From the NCBI GenBank assembly GCA_035354435.1, contig DAOQAY010000082.1, forward strand, positions 1 to 12,548: a DNA stretch of 12,548 nucleotides. Direction: 5' to 3'. The position numbers and the translations under genes are program-made. The notes beneath the pieces are model-generated. The model had not been told where the DNA came from, did no database searches, and worked only from the letters and a program-made list of their open reading frames with translations. Positions 1 to 6,344 of the stretch are shown in pieces. The DNA is from JAKLDO01 sp035354435. GTDB lineage: Bacteria > UBP6 > UBA1177. Position 1 is the stretch's first letter; each line of letters opens with the position of its first letter.

Positions 1-1
1 T

Positions 2-85
2 AGTTTTCTCACTCTAACCAGCGTCACTCCGATGATCAATCCTGTTTCAAAAACTTACGGACTGGCTCTGGGATTTTCTTTTTAG
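2..85 (+). CDS. Possible 3' end of an outer-membrane beta-barrel protein (partial)
   Basis: Frame 2 is open from the left edge for 27 codons and ends in TAG at 83-85. The last residues read KTYGLALGFSF. This has aromatic or hydrophobic residues at every second position (Y, L, L, F, F) and a terminal Phe, which is the C-terminal signature that BAM recognises on outer-membrane beta-barrels. The gene would be convergent with the minus-strand lipoprotein gene, 5 bp away. Only 27 codons are visible, so the family cannot be named and the frame could be fortuitous. The support is the terminal strand pattern alone. Confidence 0.4.
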   Translation, partial: SFLTLTSVTPMINPVSKTYGLALGFSF

Positions 86-90
86 ATCAA

Positions 91-1689
91 TTAATAGACA
101 TAAACAGGTAATGTTTCCGGCATGTACTCATCATAAAGGCACTGATCAGGATATTCTTTGCAGTAACATTCCATATCTTTCAGTATTATTGCTCCGGTAG
201 GCTGATAGGTGATGTACTTTCCTTCCACTCCTCCAAATATATAACCCATTGTTCCGCTTCCGGGATTCGGGAAACAGACCTTTTTTTCCTTTGAGATCGA
301 GTAATAGCACATGCGAAAATCTATATCCACTTCTGAGAATTGGTATTTTTCAGAAAATGTTATTATATCACCATCCCACTGTCCGGAAGAAAACAGAATT
401 AAATCAGGCGATTGAGGTTGAATATTTAAATCAGTGTATTCAGTCGGATTTTTTGACATATCTGCAATAGTCAACTTATTCAGTCCGGCTCCGCCAATGT
501 AAGCGATCAGACTGCTGTTCCCTTTTTTGGGAAATGGAGCCGATGCAAGCTCTCCCTCTCTATTGACTTTTCTGCATTCTGTTTCAATATTCGTTGGAGA
601 TTTGGTCAAGTCGCAAGCCCATATATTTTTATTATAGTTGAAAATTGCCATATCATTCTCAACATGCGGATAAATGATCTGTCCTTCGCCAAGTTTTTTC
701 CAGTTCCAATCCATAACTGAAGCATAAAGAATATTCTGCGGTCCGGCATCTTCCCCGACATTAACTGCTTTCTGCACATTTATCAGAACAAAATTTTCAC
801 CAACCGCAGGAGGATATAAAAACTGTATTTTATTCCACTCATTTGCATAAATAGCCTCATATTTCCAACCGTTTTCAACCTTTGATGCTGAAGCGATATA
901 TGTCTTGTTGTCATAGGTGTTTCCAACCCTGAAAATAAATCTGTCATGCTTATATGCCTGTTTGTCACCTGAATGAGCTACCATAGTATATTTCTTTGTG
1001 GCTATGTCATACAGTAAGCTTCCAATCACAATATATTTTCCGTCGACCTCTTTACTGGAAATCGCATACATACCAATTTTACCATCTGAAATATCTCCCT
1101 GCTTGAATACTCCTGTAGAATTATGATATATTCTTCCCAGTGCATCGATGTCGCATTTTTCACCGACCCAAGCCGGTGCAGGAGCAGCTTTTTCAGTCAT
1201 ATCACAAGGAAGCGGATAACAATAATATTTGGGATATTCTTCAACTATCCTGCGGTTATTCATTTCCCACAAGTTCCTGACACACTGTTGATCATTTGCC
1301 GGTGCCGGGAGATCGCATTTACGACAGAATGTTAATTTTCCATCACCGTCTTTATACGGGAATCCTGCGTTGAGAAGACTCGGACAGTCTTGATCACCTT
1401 CAGTTCCAGCAGGATAATCATAATCAGGGGTTTCAATGTCTTTATCCGGTTGATTATCCTCGTCATGAACAGTGTCAGCATCCTGTTTTACAACATCGAG
1501 ATCATCAGATTCATCAACAACTTCAATATCATCAATATCAATTACTTCGATAGAATCTTTGTCGGTTTGAACCAGCATGTCATTGTCATTTTTCACAAGA
1601 TTGTCGGCATCGGTTTTGGGATTATCCGAATTGCAGGAAGTACAGGAACAAAATAGAAACAAAAGCAATATAATTAATGTGTTACGCAT
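91..1689 (-). CDS. Asp-rich envelope lipoprotein of unknown function, 532 aa
   Basis: I do not recognise a named family. The N-terminus has a short basic segment and a Leu/Phe-rich core, then cysteines at 14, 16 and 19 (LFCSCTSC). This fits a type II signal peptide, with Cys16 or Cys19 as the likely lipidated residue. Residues ~20-92 form an acidic low-complexity tether rich in Asp (DADTVHDEDNQPDKD-like), which probably spaces the folded part from the membrane. A Cys-rich segment follows (Cys at about 102, 122, 125, 136, 157, 162, 179), plausibly disulfide-bonded. The remaining ~350 residues are beta-rich, with recurring short strands such as GDIITFSEKY and KLTIADMSK that could be beta-propeller blades. 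That last point is inference. I chose ATG at 1689 over the in-frame ATG at 1707 because GGAGGA lies 5 nt before it and the signal peptide then starts MRNTLI. The product probably sits on the envelope surface or in the periplasm. A remnant of a Cys-rich protein lies upstream on the same strand. Confidence 0.85.
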   Translation of the reverse strand: MRNTLIILLLFLFCSCTSCNSDNPKTDADNLVKNDNDMLVQTDKDSIEVIDIDDIEVVDESDDLDVVKQDADTVHDEDNQPDKDIETPDYDYPAGTEGDQDCPSLLNAGFPYKDGDGKLTFCRKCDLPAPANDQQCVRNLWEMNNRRIVEEYPKYYCYPLPCDMTEKAAPAPAWVGEKCDIDALGRIYHNSTGVFKQGDISDGKIGMYAISSKEVDGKYIVIGSLLYDIATKKYTMVAHSGDKQAYKHDRFIFRVGNTYDNKTYIASASKVENGWKYEAIYANEWNKIQFLYPPAVGENFVLINVQKAVNVGEDAGPQNILYASVMDWNWKKLGEGQIIYPHVENDMAIFNYNKNIWACDLTKSPTNIETECRKVNREGELASAPFPKKGNSSLIAYIGGAGLNKLTIADMSKNPTEYTDLNIQPQSPDLILFSSGQWDGDIITFSEKYQFSEVDIDFRMCYYSISKEKKVCFPNPGSGTMGYIFGGVEGKYITYQPTGAIILKDMECYCKEYPDQCLYDEYMPETLPVYVY

Positions 1690-1694
1690 CCAAA

Positions 1695-1700
1695 TCCTCC
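1695..1700 (-). promoter_or_regulatory. Ribosome binding site that decides the lipoprotein start
   Basis: On the minus strand GGAGGA lies 5 nt before ATG at 1689. It falls inside the longer open frame that begins at 1707, so translation most likely starts at the second ATG, giving 532 rather than 538 residues. Confidence 0.7.
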
Positions 1701-1719
1701 AACTCACCCAGTCTTCGTA

Positions 1720-1802
1720 AACTCAGCCTACCCTCTCTTCAACGAAAAGAGGGTTAAAAACTCCCCTTCTTTCCTCAGAGAGAAGGGGGCGGGGGATGAG
1801 TT
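1720..1802. repeat. 83-bp palindromic (REP-like) repeat with two internal hairpins
   Basis: The unit starts with AACTCA and ends with TGAGTT, so its ends are inverted repeats, extended by CC-rich and GGGG-rich flanks. Inside are two hairpins. CCCTCT (1731-1736) pairs with AGAGGG (1748-1753). CCCCTTCT (1763-1770) pairs with AGAAGGGG (1781-1788). The style resembles the C/G-rich palindromic intergenic repeats found dispersed in many environmental genomes. It lies between the Cys-rich remnant and the lipoprotein gene and overlaps the remnant's stop codon by 2 bp. It might also act as a transcript-end structure. Copy number cannot be judged from one window. Confidence 0.55.
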
Positions 1803-1929
1803 ACCATCCGTCAGTTTCGCAGACGCTTTCATTGTATCCGTCACAGGTTGAATTGCAAGCCGCTATGCCGCCGACATAACTTGAATCTATTGATGAGCAC
1901 TGTGCTATGTTTCCATCACATGTTTCACT
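1801..1929 (-). pseudogene. Cys-rich secreted or lipoprotein C-terminus, 5' part lost at the IS boundary
   Basis: On the minus strand the codons read ETCDGNIAQCSSIDSSYVGG, continue IAACNSTCDGYNESVC, and end at TAA (1801-1803). Five cysteines are spaced C-x6-C-x13-C-x3-C-x7-C. This Cys/Gly/Asn/Ser pattern resembles small disulfide-rich repeats in surface lipoproteins of deltaproteobacterial-type genomes. No start codon or signal peptide exists upstream. The frame runs straight into the left terminal repeat of the IS3-like element at 1929 and stops in TAA near 1970. I therefore read it as the 3' remnant of a larger gene cut by the insertion, lying in the same direction as the downstream lipoprotein gene. 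Identification as a real former gene rests on the cysteine pattern and codon structure. Confidence 0.6.
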
Positions 1930-1964
1930 GAACCCTGCAAAAAAAAGTGGACAGGTAGTTAAGC
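1929..1964 (+). repeat. Left terminal inverted repeat of the IS3-like element
   Basis: It begins TGAACCCTGC and ends GGACAGGTAGTTAAGC. Aligned without gaps to the reverse complement of 2197-2232, it matches well at the outer end (TGA, CCC) and across the inner GGACAG..AGTTAAGC block. The central ~10 bp do not match. Confidence 0.6.
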
Positions 1965-2010
1965 CGACTTACACTAATTGAGAAAAAGTTGTAAAGGAGG
2001 TGAAAAACGG

Positions 2011-2202
2011 TTGAGAACAGAAAAGGTTATGACAGGGAAACTGCAAAGCATGAGCGACAGAAGCAACTGTTATGACAATGCCGTCTTTGAATTCATCGAG
2101 ATGTTTTATAACAGAAAAAGATTGCATTCGTATTTGAACTATTCCTCACCGGAACAGTTCGAAAAAAGTTACTATTATGAAAGGTTTGGAGAATGTGCTT
2201 AA
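2011..2202 (+). pseudogene. IS3-family transposase remnant (OrfA start joined to OrfB C-terminus)
   Basis: A strong Shine-Dalgarno (AAAGGAGGTG, 1994-2003) precedes TTG at 2011, giving a 63-residue frame. A short basic N-terminal piece (LRTEKVMTGK) leads into MSDRSNCYDNAV, the OrfB motif that normally runs on into the catalytic-Glu segment (DNA..ESFF). Here DNAV is followed directly by FEFIEMFYNRKRLHSYLNYS, the end of the rve integrase domain. About 30-40 residues, including the catalytic Glu, are missing at that junction. Nearly all of OrfA and the rest of OrfB are missing between the start and MSDR. It cannot be an active DDE transposase. The deletions kept the reading frame, so a short peptide could still be made. 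Confidence 0.8.
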
Positions 2203-2232
2203 CTTACTGTCCGGAAAAACCGGAGGGGATCA
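2197..2232 (-). repeat. Right terminal inverted repeat of the IS3-like element
   Basis: On the minus strand it reads TGATCCCCTCCGG inward to GGACAGTAAGTTAAGC, matching the left end's TGA, CCC and GGACAG..AGTTAAGC blocks in a 36-bp ungapped alignment. The transposase frame's TAA stop (2200-2202) lies inside it, as is common at the right end of IS3-family elements. Confidence 0.6.
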
Positions 2233-2239
2233 TTTTAGT

Positions 2240-2291
2240 AATCCGGCAAAATTTTACAATAAAGTTTTATCTGCTATCATTTTTCCGGATT
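2240..2291. promoter_or_regulatory. Inverted repeat bracketing the glpK promoter (candidate operator)
   Basis: The left arm AATCCGGCAAAAT (2240-2252) and the right arm ATTTTTCCGGATT (2279-2291) are inverted copies matching at 12 of 13 positions, with 26 bp between them. The -35 hexamer begins directly after the left arm and the -10 hexamer runs into the right arm. Such placement would suit a repressor or a cruciform. No regulator family can be assigned from the arm sequence. Confidence 0.4.
2253..2280 (+). promoter_or_regulatory. Sigma70-like promoter for glpK and lipase
   Basis: TTTACA (2253-2258), a 16-bp spacer, then TATCAT (2275-2280): five of six matches to each consensus hexamer. Transcription would start near 2287, giving a leader of about 23 nt that contains the GGAGAG ribosome binding site (2301-2306) of glpK. 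Confidence 0.5.
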
Positions 2292-2309
2292 TAAACTACC
2301 GGAGAGCAC

Positions 2310-3803
2310 ATGAAAAACTACATTCTGGCGATCGATGCGGGAACAACGAGTTCCAGAGCGATAATTTTTGACAAAAAAAGTAATATCATCGGTTCTGCAC
2401 AGAAAGAATTCAGGCAGATATACCCAAAACCCGGCTGGGTTGAACATGATCCTCTCGAAATATGGAACACTCAGCTTGCCGTAATAAGGGAAGTTGTAAA
2501 AGAATCCGGCATAGACCCTTCTGAAATCGGTGCAATAGGCATAACCAATCAACGGGAAACAACCGTTGTGTGGGACAAAGAGACTGGAATTCCTGTTTGC
2601 AATGCTATTGTGTGGCAGTGCAGAAGAACTGCCGATTTTTGTAAACAGCTGAAAGAAAAAGGGCTCGAAAGATATATCAGAAAAGCTACAGGACTTGTTG
2701 TTGATGCCTATTTTTCCGGAACAAAAATACACTGGATACTCGAAAATGTCACCGGCGCAAAAAACGACGCAAAAAACGGCAGGCTCATTTTCGGCACAAT
2801 TGACAGCTGGCTTTTATATAACCTCACCGGTGGAAAGGTACATGCAACAGATGTCTCAAACGCTTCAAGGACTCTGCTATTCAACATCGAGAAAATGGAT
2901 TGGGATGATAAGATATTAAAAGAATTAGACATTCCCCGCTCAATGCTTCCTGTTGTCAAACCTTCAAGCGGATTTTTCGGCGTTACCGACTCTCATATTT
3001 TTGATGGAATTGAGATCCCTGTTACCGGAATTGCCGGCGATCAGCAGGCTTCACTTTTCGGGCAGACATGTTTTACAAAAGGAAGTGCAAAGAACACTTA
3101 CGGAACCGGCTGCTTTATGATGATGAACACGGGTTCAGAAATAGTCAGATCAAATAAAGGACTGCTTACTACTGTTGCCTGGCAGATCGGAGCTGATGTG
3201 ACTTATGCTCTGGAAGGGTCTGTTTTTATTGGCGGAGCCGTCATTCAGTGGCTTAGAGATGAGTTGAGAATGATTGACAAAGCCGAAGACAGTGAATATT
3301 TTGCAACAAGCGTTGAAGATAACGGCGGAGTCTATATCGTTCCTGCTTTTGTCGGTCTGGGGACACCTTACTGGGATTCATATGCAAGAGGCACAATTAC
3401 TGGTTTGACAAGAGGAACAGGAAAAGCTCATATCATCAGAGCAGCTCTTGAGTCAATTGCATATCAGACAAAAGATGTATTTGAAGCTATTCACGAAGAA
3501 TGCAACCTTGAACTTAACGAATTAAAAGTTGACGGCGGAGCGTGTTCCAATAATTTTCTCATGCAATTTCAAAGTGATATCCTGAATGTGCCGGTGCTGA
3601 GGCCTATGGTGATAGAAACGACGGCTCTCGGAGCGGCATATCTTGCCGGATTATATACCGGCATGTGGAAAAATATACAATCAATATCAAAAAACTGGAA
3701 AATAGACCGTACTTTCGGGGCAAAGATGACTCACGAGGAACGGATTTTGCTTTATAAAAAATGGAGGAAGGCAGTTTTAAGGTCTCTTAAATGGGAGAAT
3801 TAG
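2310..3803 (+). CDS. glpK: Glycerol kinase
   Basis: It phosphorylates glycerol with ATP to sn-glycerol 3-phosphate in the cytoplasm, trapping glycerol for lipid synthesis or catabolism. The 497 residues match the usual ~500 of the FGGY carbohydrate-kinase family. The N-terminal phosphate-binding motif DAGTTSSRAIIFD lies at 9-21. Glycerol contacts known from the E. coli enzyme are recognisable: Arg82-Glu83 in NQRETTVVW, Tyr134 in DAYFSGTK, Asp244 in GIAGDQQASLFGQ, and Phe269 in TYGTGCF. The C-terminal FGGY segment includes VDGGACSNNFLMQFQ and ALGAAYLAGL. ATG at 2310 follows GGAGAG with 3 nt between. No glycerol facilitator (glpF) or glycerol-3-phosphate dehydrogenase lies beside it. The next gene is an acylglycerol lipase-like hydrolase, which would supply its substrate. 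All key residues are present, so it should be active. Confidence 0.96.
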   Translation: MKNYILAIDAGTTSSRAIIFDKKSNIIGSAQKEFRQIYPKPGWVEHDPLEIWNTQLAVIREVVKESGIDPSEIGAIGITNQRETTVVWDKETGIPVCNAIVWQCRRTADFCKQLKEKGLERYIRKATGLVVDAYFSGTKIHWILENVTGAKNDAKNGRLIFGTIDSWLLYNLTGGKVHATDVSNASRTLLFNIEKMDWDDKILKELDIPRSMLPVVKPSSGFFGVTDSHIFDGIEIPVTGIAGDQQASLFGQTCFTKGSAKNTYGTGCFMMMNTGSEIVRSNKGLLTTVAWQIGADVTYALEGSVFIGGAVIQWLRDELRMIDKAEDSEYFATSVEDNGGVYIVPAFVGLGTPYWDSYARGTITGLTRGTGKAHIIRAALESIAYQTKDVFEAIHEECNLELNELKVDGGACSNNFLMQFQSDILNVPVLRPMVIETTALGAAYLAGLYTGMWKNIQSISKNWKIDRTFGAKMTHEERILLYKKWRKAVLRSLKWEN

Positions 3804-3805
3804 AA

Positions 3806-4726
3806 ATGGTTCAGAGATTTTCGTTTCGTGCAAATGACAAAACAGAAATAATGGCAGGCAAATGGATTCCGGATAGCGAAGTAAAAGGTGCGGTGCAAAT
3901 CGTCCACGGGATGAATGAACATTTAGGCAGACACAGGGCGTTTGCCGAATTTCTTTGTTCAAAAGGTTTTGCCGTTTATGGTATGGATCTTCGAGGACAC
4001 GGATCAACAGCCAGAAAAGGTATCAAAGGACACTTTGCAGATGAAAATGGTTTAGAAAAAGTTCTGGATGATATCTGCGCCCTTACAAAAATCATTAAAA
4101 ATGACTACCCTGGCAAGAAACTTTTTATTTACGGACACAGCATGGGTTCTTTTCTTGTAAGGAATTATCTTTTCACATCTTGCGCCGAATACAACGGAGT
4201 GCTTCTTTCAGGAACCGGAGGACTGACAAAATACAAGAAACTGCTTGATAGAATACTTATGTTCTTTCTGAAAATTACAGTCGATCATGACAAAAAGCTT
4301 CCGTTTCTCCACAAAGAAGGGATGAATGAGTTCAATAAAAGTTTTGAACCTAGACGCACTGATTACGACTGGCTCAGCACTGACCCGAAGGTTGCAGATG
4401 AATTTCTTGAAGATACTATGTGCAACAAGGTTAACACGGCAGCATTTTATTATGATCTTGTCAAAATGATTGTTGAAATGGAAAAACCGTCCAATATAGC
4501 TAAAATTCCTAAATATATGCCGATATTCCTGTTTTCAGGAAGCATGGATCCTGTCGGATTGAATGGTTTAAAAGTCAATGAAGCTTATGAAGCCTATAAA
4601 AAGGCAGGATTAAAGGATGTGAATAAGAGAATATATCCGGGACTCAGACATGAACTGCACAACGAACCGTCAGTCAAAGATCAGCTTTTTAAAGATATTT
4701 TAGCCTGGATAGAGAAAAGGTTATAA
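3806..4726 (+). CDS. Alpha/beta hydrolase, monoacylglycerol lipase / lysophospholipase-like
   Basis: It probably hydrolyses monoacylglycerols or lysophospholipids to free fatty acid and glycerol (or a glycerophosphodiester). The 306 residues form a single serine-hydrolase domain (Hydrolase_4, PldB/YtpA type). Visible features are the oxyanion-hole motif VHGMNEHLGRH (33-43), GMDLRGHG (59-66), the nucleophile elbow GHSMG with Ser112, an acid in SGSMDP (Asp248), and the catalytic His in GLRHELHNE (His282). There is no signal peptide, so it is likely cytoplasmic. I chose ATG at 3806 over 3791 because GGGAG lies 8 nt before it, inside the end of glpK, and the N-terminus then aligns with the family. 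It starts 3 nt after the glpK stop, which implies co-transcription and probably coupled translation. That context favours an acylglycerol substrate, but lysophospholipase activity cannot be excluded. Its stop overlaps the end of the convergent peptidase gene. Confidence 0.88.
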   Translation: MVQRFSFRANDKTEIMAGKWIPDSEVKGAVQIVHGMNEHLGRHRAFAEFLCSKGFAVYGMDLRGHGSTARKGIKGHFADENGLEKVLDDICALTKIIKNDYPGKKLFIYGHSMGSFLVRNYLFTSCAEYNGVLLSGTGGLTKYKKLLDRILMFFLKITVDHDKKLPFLHKEGMNEFNKSFEPRRTDYDWLSTDPKVADEFLEDTMCNKVNTAAFYYDLVKMIVEMEKPSNIAKIPKYMPIFLFSGSMDPVGLNGLKVNEAYEAYKKAGLKDVNKRIYPGLRHELHNEPSVKDQLFKDILAWIEKRL

Positions 4727-6178
4727 TCTATACTCCTCGTAAAAACCTTCCGGTTGCGGACCTTCATCGTATTTTAGAAGCCATTTCTCATATTTTTCCG
4801 TGTCGTTCAGCAGAGATAAAATATCTTTCATCTGACCTTTGAACATATTGAACTTATCTCCACCAAGCTGCGGAGTTGCGATCATCCGTTTGTTAAGAGG
4901 ATTGAGCCACTCACCTTTGGGACTTTTGATGCCGAAATGAAGGTGAGAACCTGTTACTCTTCCTGTGGCTCCCATTGAAGCTATTCTCTGCCTCGCCCCT
5001 ACTTTTGAACCGGTCTTCACGAGGAAACTGTTCAGGTGCAGATAATAAGTTTCAGAATTGTCGGAATGCCTTACTGTAATCTGCTTTCCACCGTAGGCAG
5101 TTGTTTTTTCTTCAATTACTTTGCCCGGAGCAACTGAGTAGACCGGAGATCCGACAGGACCGCCATAATCGACACCATTATGAAAAGCCCGCGCACCGGT
5201 CACAGGATGTCTTCTCATACCGAAAGGACTTGTGATGTGAACAATATCAACAGGCAGTCTCATTGCACTGGGAATCAGGGCTTTCCCTTCCTTTGTATAA
5301 TGTGCATTGAAAGCAGACTTGGGGTCAGCATCTTCAAACCGGAAAGCTTCATGAAAACCGGCTCGTTTTCCTTCGTATGAAGCATATATTATCTTTGATC
5401 CAGGAACAAGAGTACCCTGATAAAACTCCTCTTTGACAAGTATCCTGAATTTATCACCTTTTCTAGCATCTGTATTAAAATTTACGATACATTCCAAGAT
5501 ACCGCTTGTGACAGCTCTGATATTTCTTGTTACATCTTCTCTGTCGATAAGAGCCTGATTAAGCGTTGTATCCACTTCACCTTCGATTATTCTGTATTTT
5601 ATTTCCGTAGACAGTATTTTTGAAGTATATTTCAGCTTTCCATCAGATAGATCTCTTTTCAAAATATGGAAAGTTATTATATCCGGATAAAAAACGAACT
5701 CTTCAACTTTGCCGTCTTTTGAAAGCTTGACCTTAAAACCCTCACCGGCCTTTATCTGGCTCAGATCCACATAATCTCTGATTCCATTAATTATTTCCAT
5801 GGTATGAGAAAGCTGGACACCGGGAAGTTTCAGCAAAGCTTCTTCGAACCCTTTATTGGGAAGAATCTTTCCATGAATAAAACCCTCTTTATCAACTTCA
5901 GAATTTTTATCTTTTACAATAGGCTCTTCCGGAAGTGTTTTTTCTTCAAGCTCTTCAGGGTTGTTTCCGGCAGGAATAGATGAAGGAACTGATTCATCGG
6001 CAACTTCAGCATCAGGAGCAGCATCTTTATCACTTTTATTCTTAATTGTATCGGCATCAGACACCTGACCGTTTTTTTCCGGAATGTCTGATGAACAACC
6101 GTTGTAAATAAAAACTGCGCCAAAAAGCATTACGCAAAAGACGGAAAGAATTAGAAAAGTCCTTTTCTGATTACTCAT
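4721..6178 (-). CDS. Membrane-anchored M23 (LytM) family metallopeptidase
   Basis: It is a likely peptidoglycan endopeptidase of the MepM/Csd3 style, cutting peptide cross-links in the periplasm during wall growth. It has 485 residues. An N-terminal hydrophobic segment (~8-24) ends in NGCSSD, so it is either a weak lipobox (Cys28) or an uncleaved anchor. Residues ~29-95 are an acidic, Pro-containing linker (SDADTIKNKSDKDAAPDAE), similar in style to the lipoprotein tether at 91-1689. A central beta-rich region (~110-310) resembles the OapA/LysM-like part of this family. The Zn-peptidase domain spans ~320-430. Ligands His333 and Asp337 (HNGVD) and His414 are present, as are catalytic His381 (YYLHLN) and His412 in SHLHFG, so it should be active. 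I chose ATG 6178, preceded by GGTGAT, over the upstream TTG at 6202. The last six bases (TTATAA) are shared with the lipase stop. Confidence 0.9.
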   Translation of the reverse strand: MSNQKRTFLILSVFCVMLFGAVFIYNGCSSDIPEKNGQVSDADTIKNKSDKDAAPDAEVADESVPSSIPAGNNPEELEEKTLPEEPIVKDKNSEVDKEGFIHGKILPNKGFEEALLKLPGVQLSHTMEIINGIRDYVDLSQIKAGEGFKVKLSKDGKVEEFVFYPDIITFHILKRDLSDGKLKYTSKILSTEIKYRIIEGEVDTTLNQALIDREDVTRNIRAVTSGILECIVNFNTDARKGDKFRILVKEEFYQGTLVPGSKIIYASYEGKRAGFHEAFRFEDADPKSAFNAHYTKEGKALIPSAMRLPVDIVHITSPFGMRRHPVTGARAFHNGVDYGGPVGSPVYSVAPGKVIEEKTTAYGGKQITVRHSDNSETYYLHLNSFLVKTGSKVGARQRIASMGATGRVTGSHLHFGIKSPKGEWLNPLNKRMIATPQLGGDKFNMFKGQMKDILSLLNDTEKYEKWLLKYDEGPQPEGFYEEYRL

Positions 6179-6219
6179 AATCACCAAACAGTCAGTCAGC
6201 AATTCAAAACCAACAGCTG

Positions 6220-6248
6220 AAACTAACAGAAAAAAAGTGCTCTGTCAA
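6220..6248 (-). promoter_or_regulatory. Candidate promoter of the M23 peptidase gene
   Basis: On the minus strand a perfect -35 TTGACA (6243-6248) is followed by 17 bp and TAGTTT (6220-6225). The -10 matches only three of six positions but is preceded by TGT, an extended -10 feature. Transcription would start about 35 nt before the ATG at 6178. Confidence 0.4.
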
Positions 6249-6278
6249 CCTGCTTCTAAGCAATACAGTCAATTGTTC

Positions 6279-6306
6279 TTGAAAATAGGATAAAATAAAA
6301 TATAGT
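6279..6306 (+). promoter_or_regulatory. Candidate promoter of the RND efflux operon
   Basis: TTGAAA (6279-6284), 16 bp, then TATAGT (6301-6306). The start point would fall near 6313, about 30 nt before the first gene. It lies in the 160-bp divergent gap facing the peptidase promoter. I see no clear operator and no regulator gene beside the operon. Confidence 0.45.
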
Positions 6307-6344
6307 GTCTTGATGTTTATCTTTGGTAAAATAGCGGGTTGTCT

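Larger units (their letters stand above)
1929..2232 (+). mobile_element. Internally deleted IS3-family element, ~304 bp
   Basis: The ends carry imperfect 36-bp inverted repeats (1929-1964 and 2197-2232). Between them is one short frame whose C-terminal half is clearly IS3-family OrfB. A full IS3-family element is usually about 1.2-1.5 kb, so most of the element is missing while both ends remain. No 3-5 bp target duplication is visible: the left flank is TCAC and the right flank is TTTT. The exact outer edges are therefore uncertain, or the flanks have changed since insertion. It separates the truncated Cys-rich gene from glpK. With an intact relative elsewhere it could in principle be mobilised like a MITE. 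Confidence 0.7.

Noticed and set aside
1390..1656. 88-codon plus-strand frame opposite the lipoprotein tether
   Set aside because: It is the Ile/Phe/Asn-rich antisense of Asp-rich codons, with no ribosome binding site.
1925..2236. Target-site duplication flanking the IS3-like element
   Set aside because: The flanks TCAC and TTTT do not match, and shifting the boundaries by a few bases does not give a convincing 3-5 bp repeat.
2277..2732. 151-codon minus-strand frame overlapping the glpK promoter and 5' end
   Set aside because: It is the antisense of conserved glycerol kinase motifs, with no ribosome binding site and no family resemblance.
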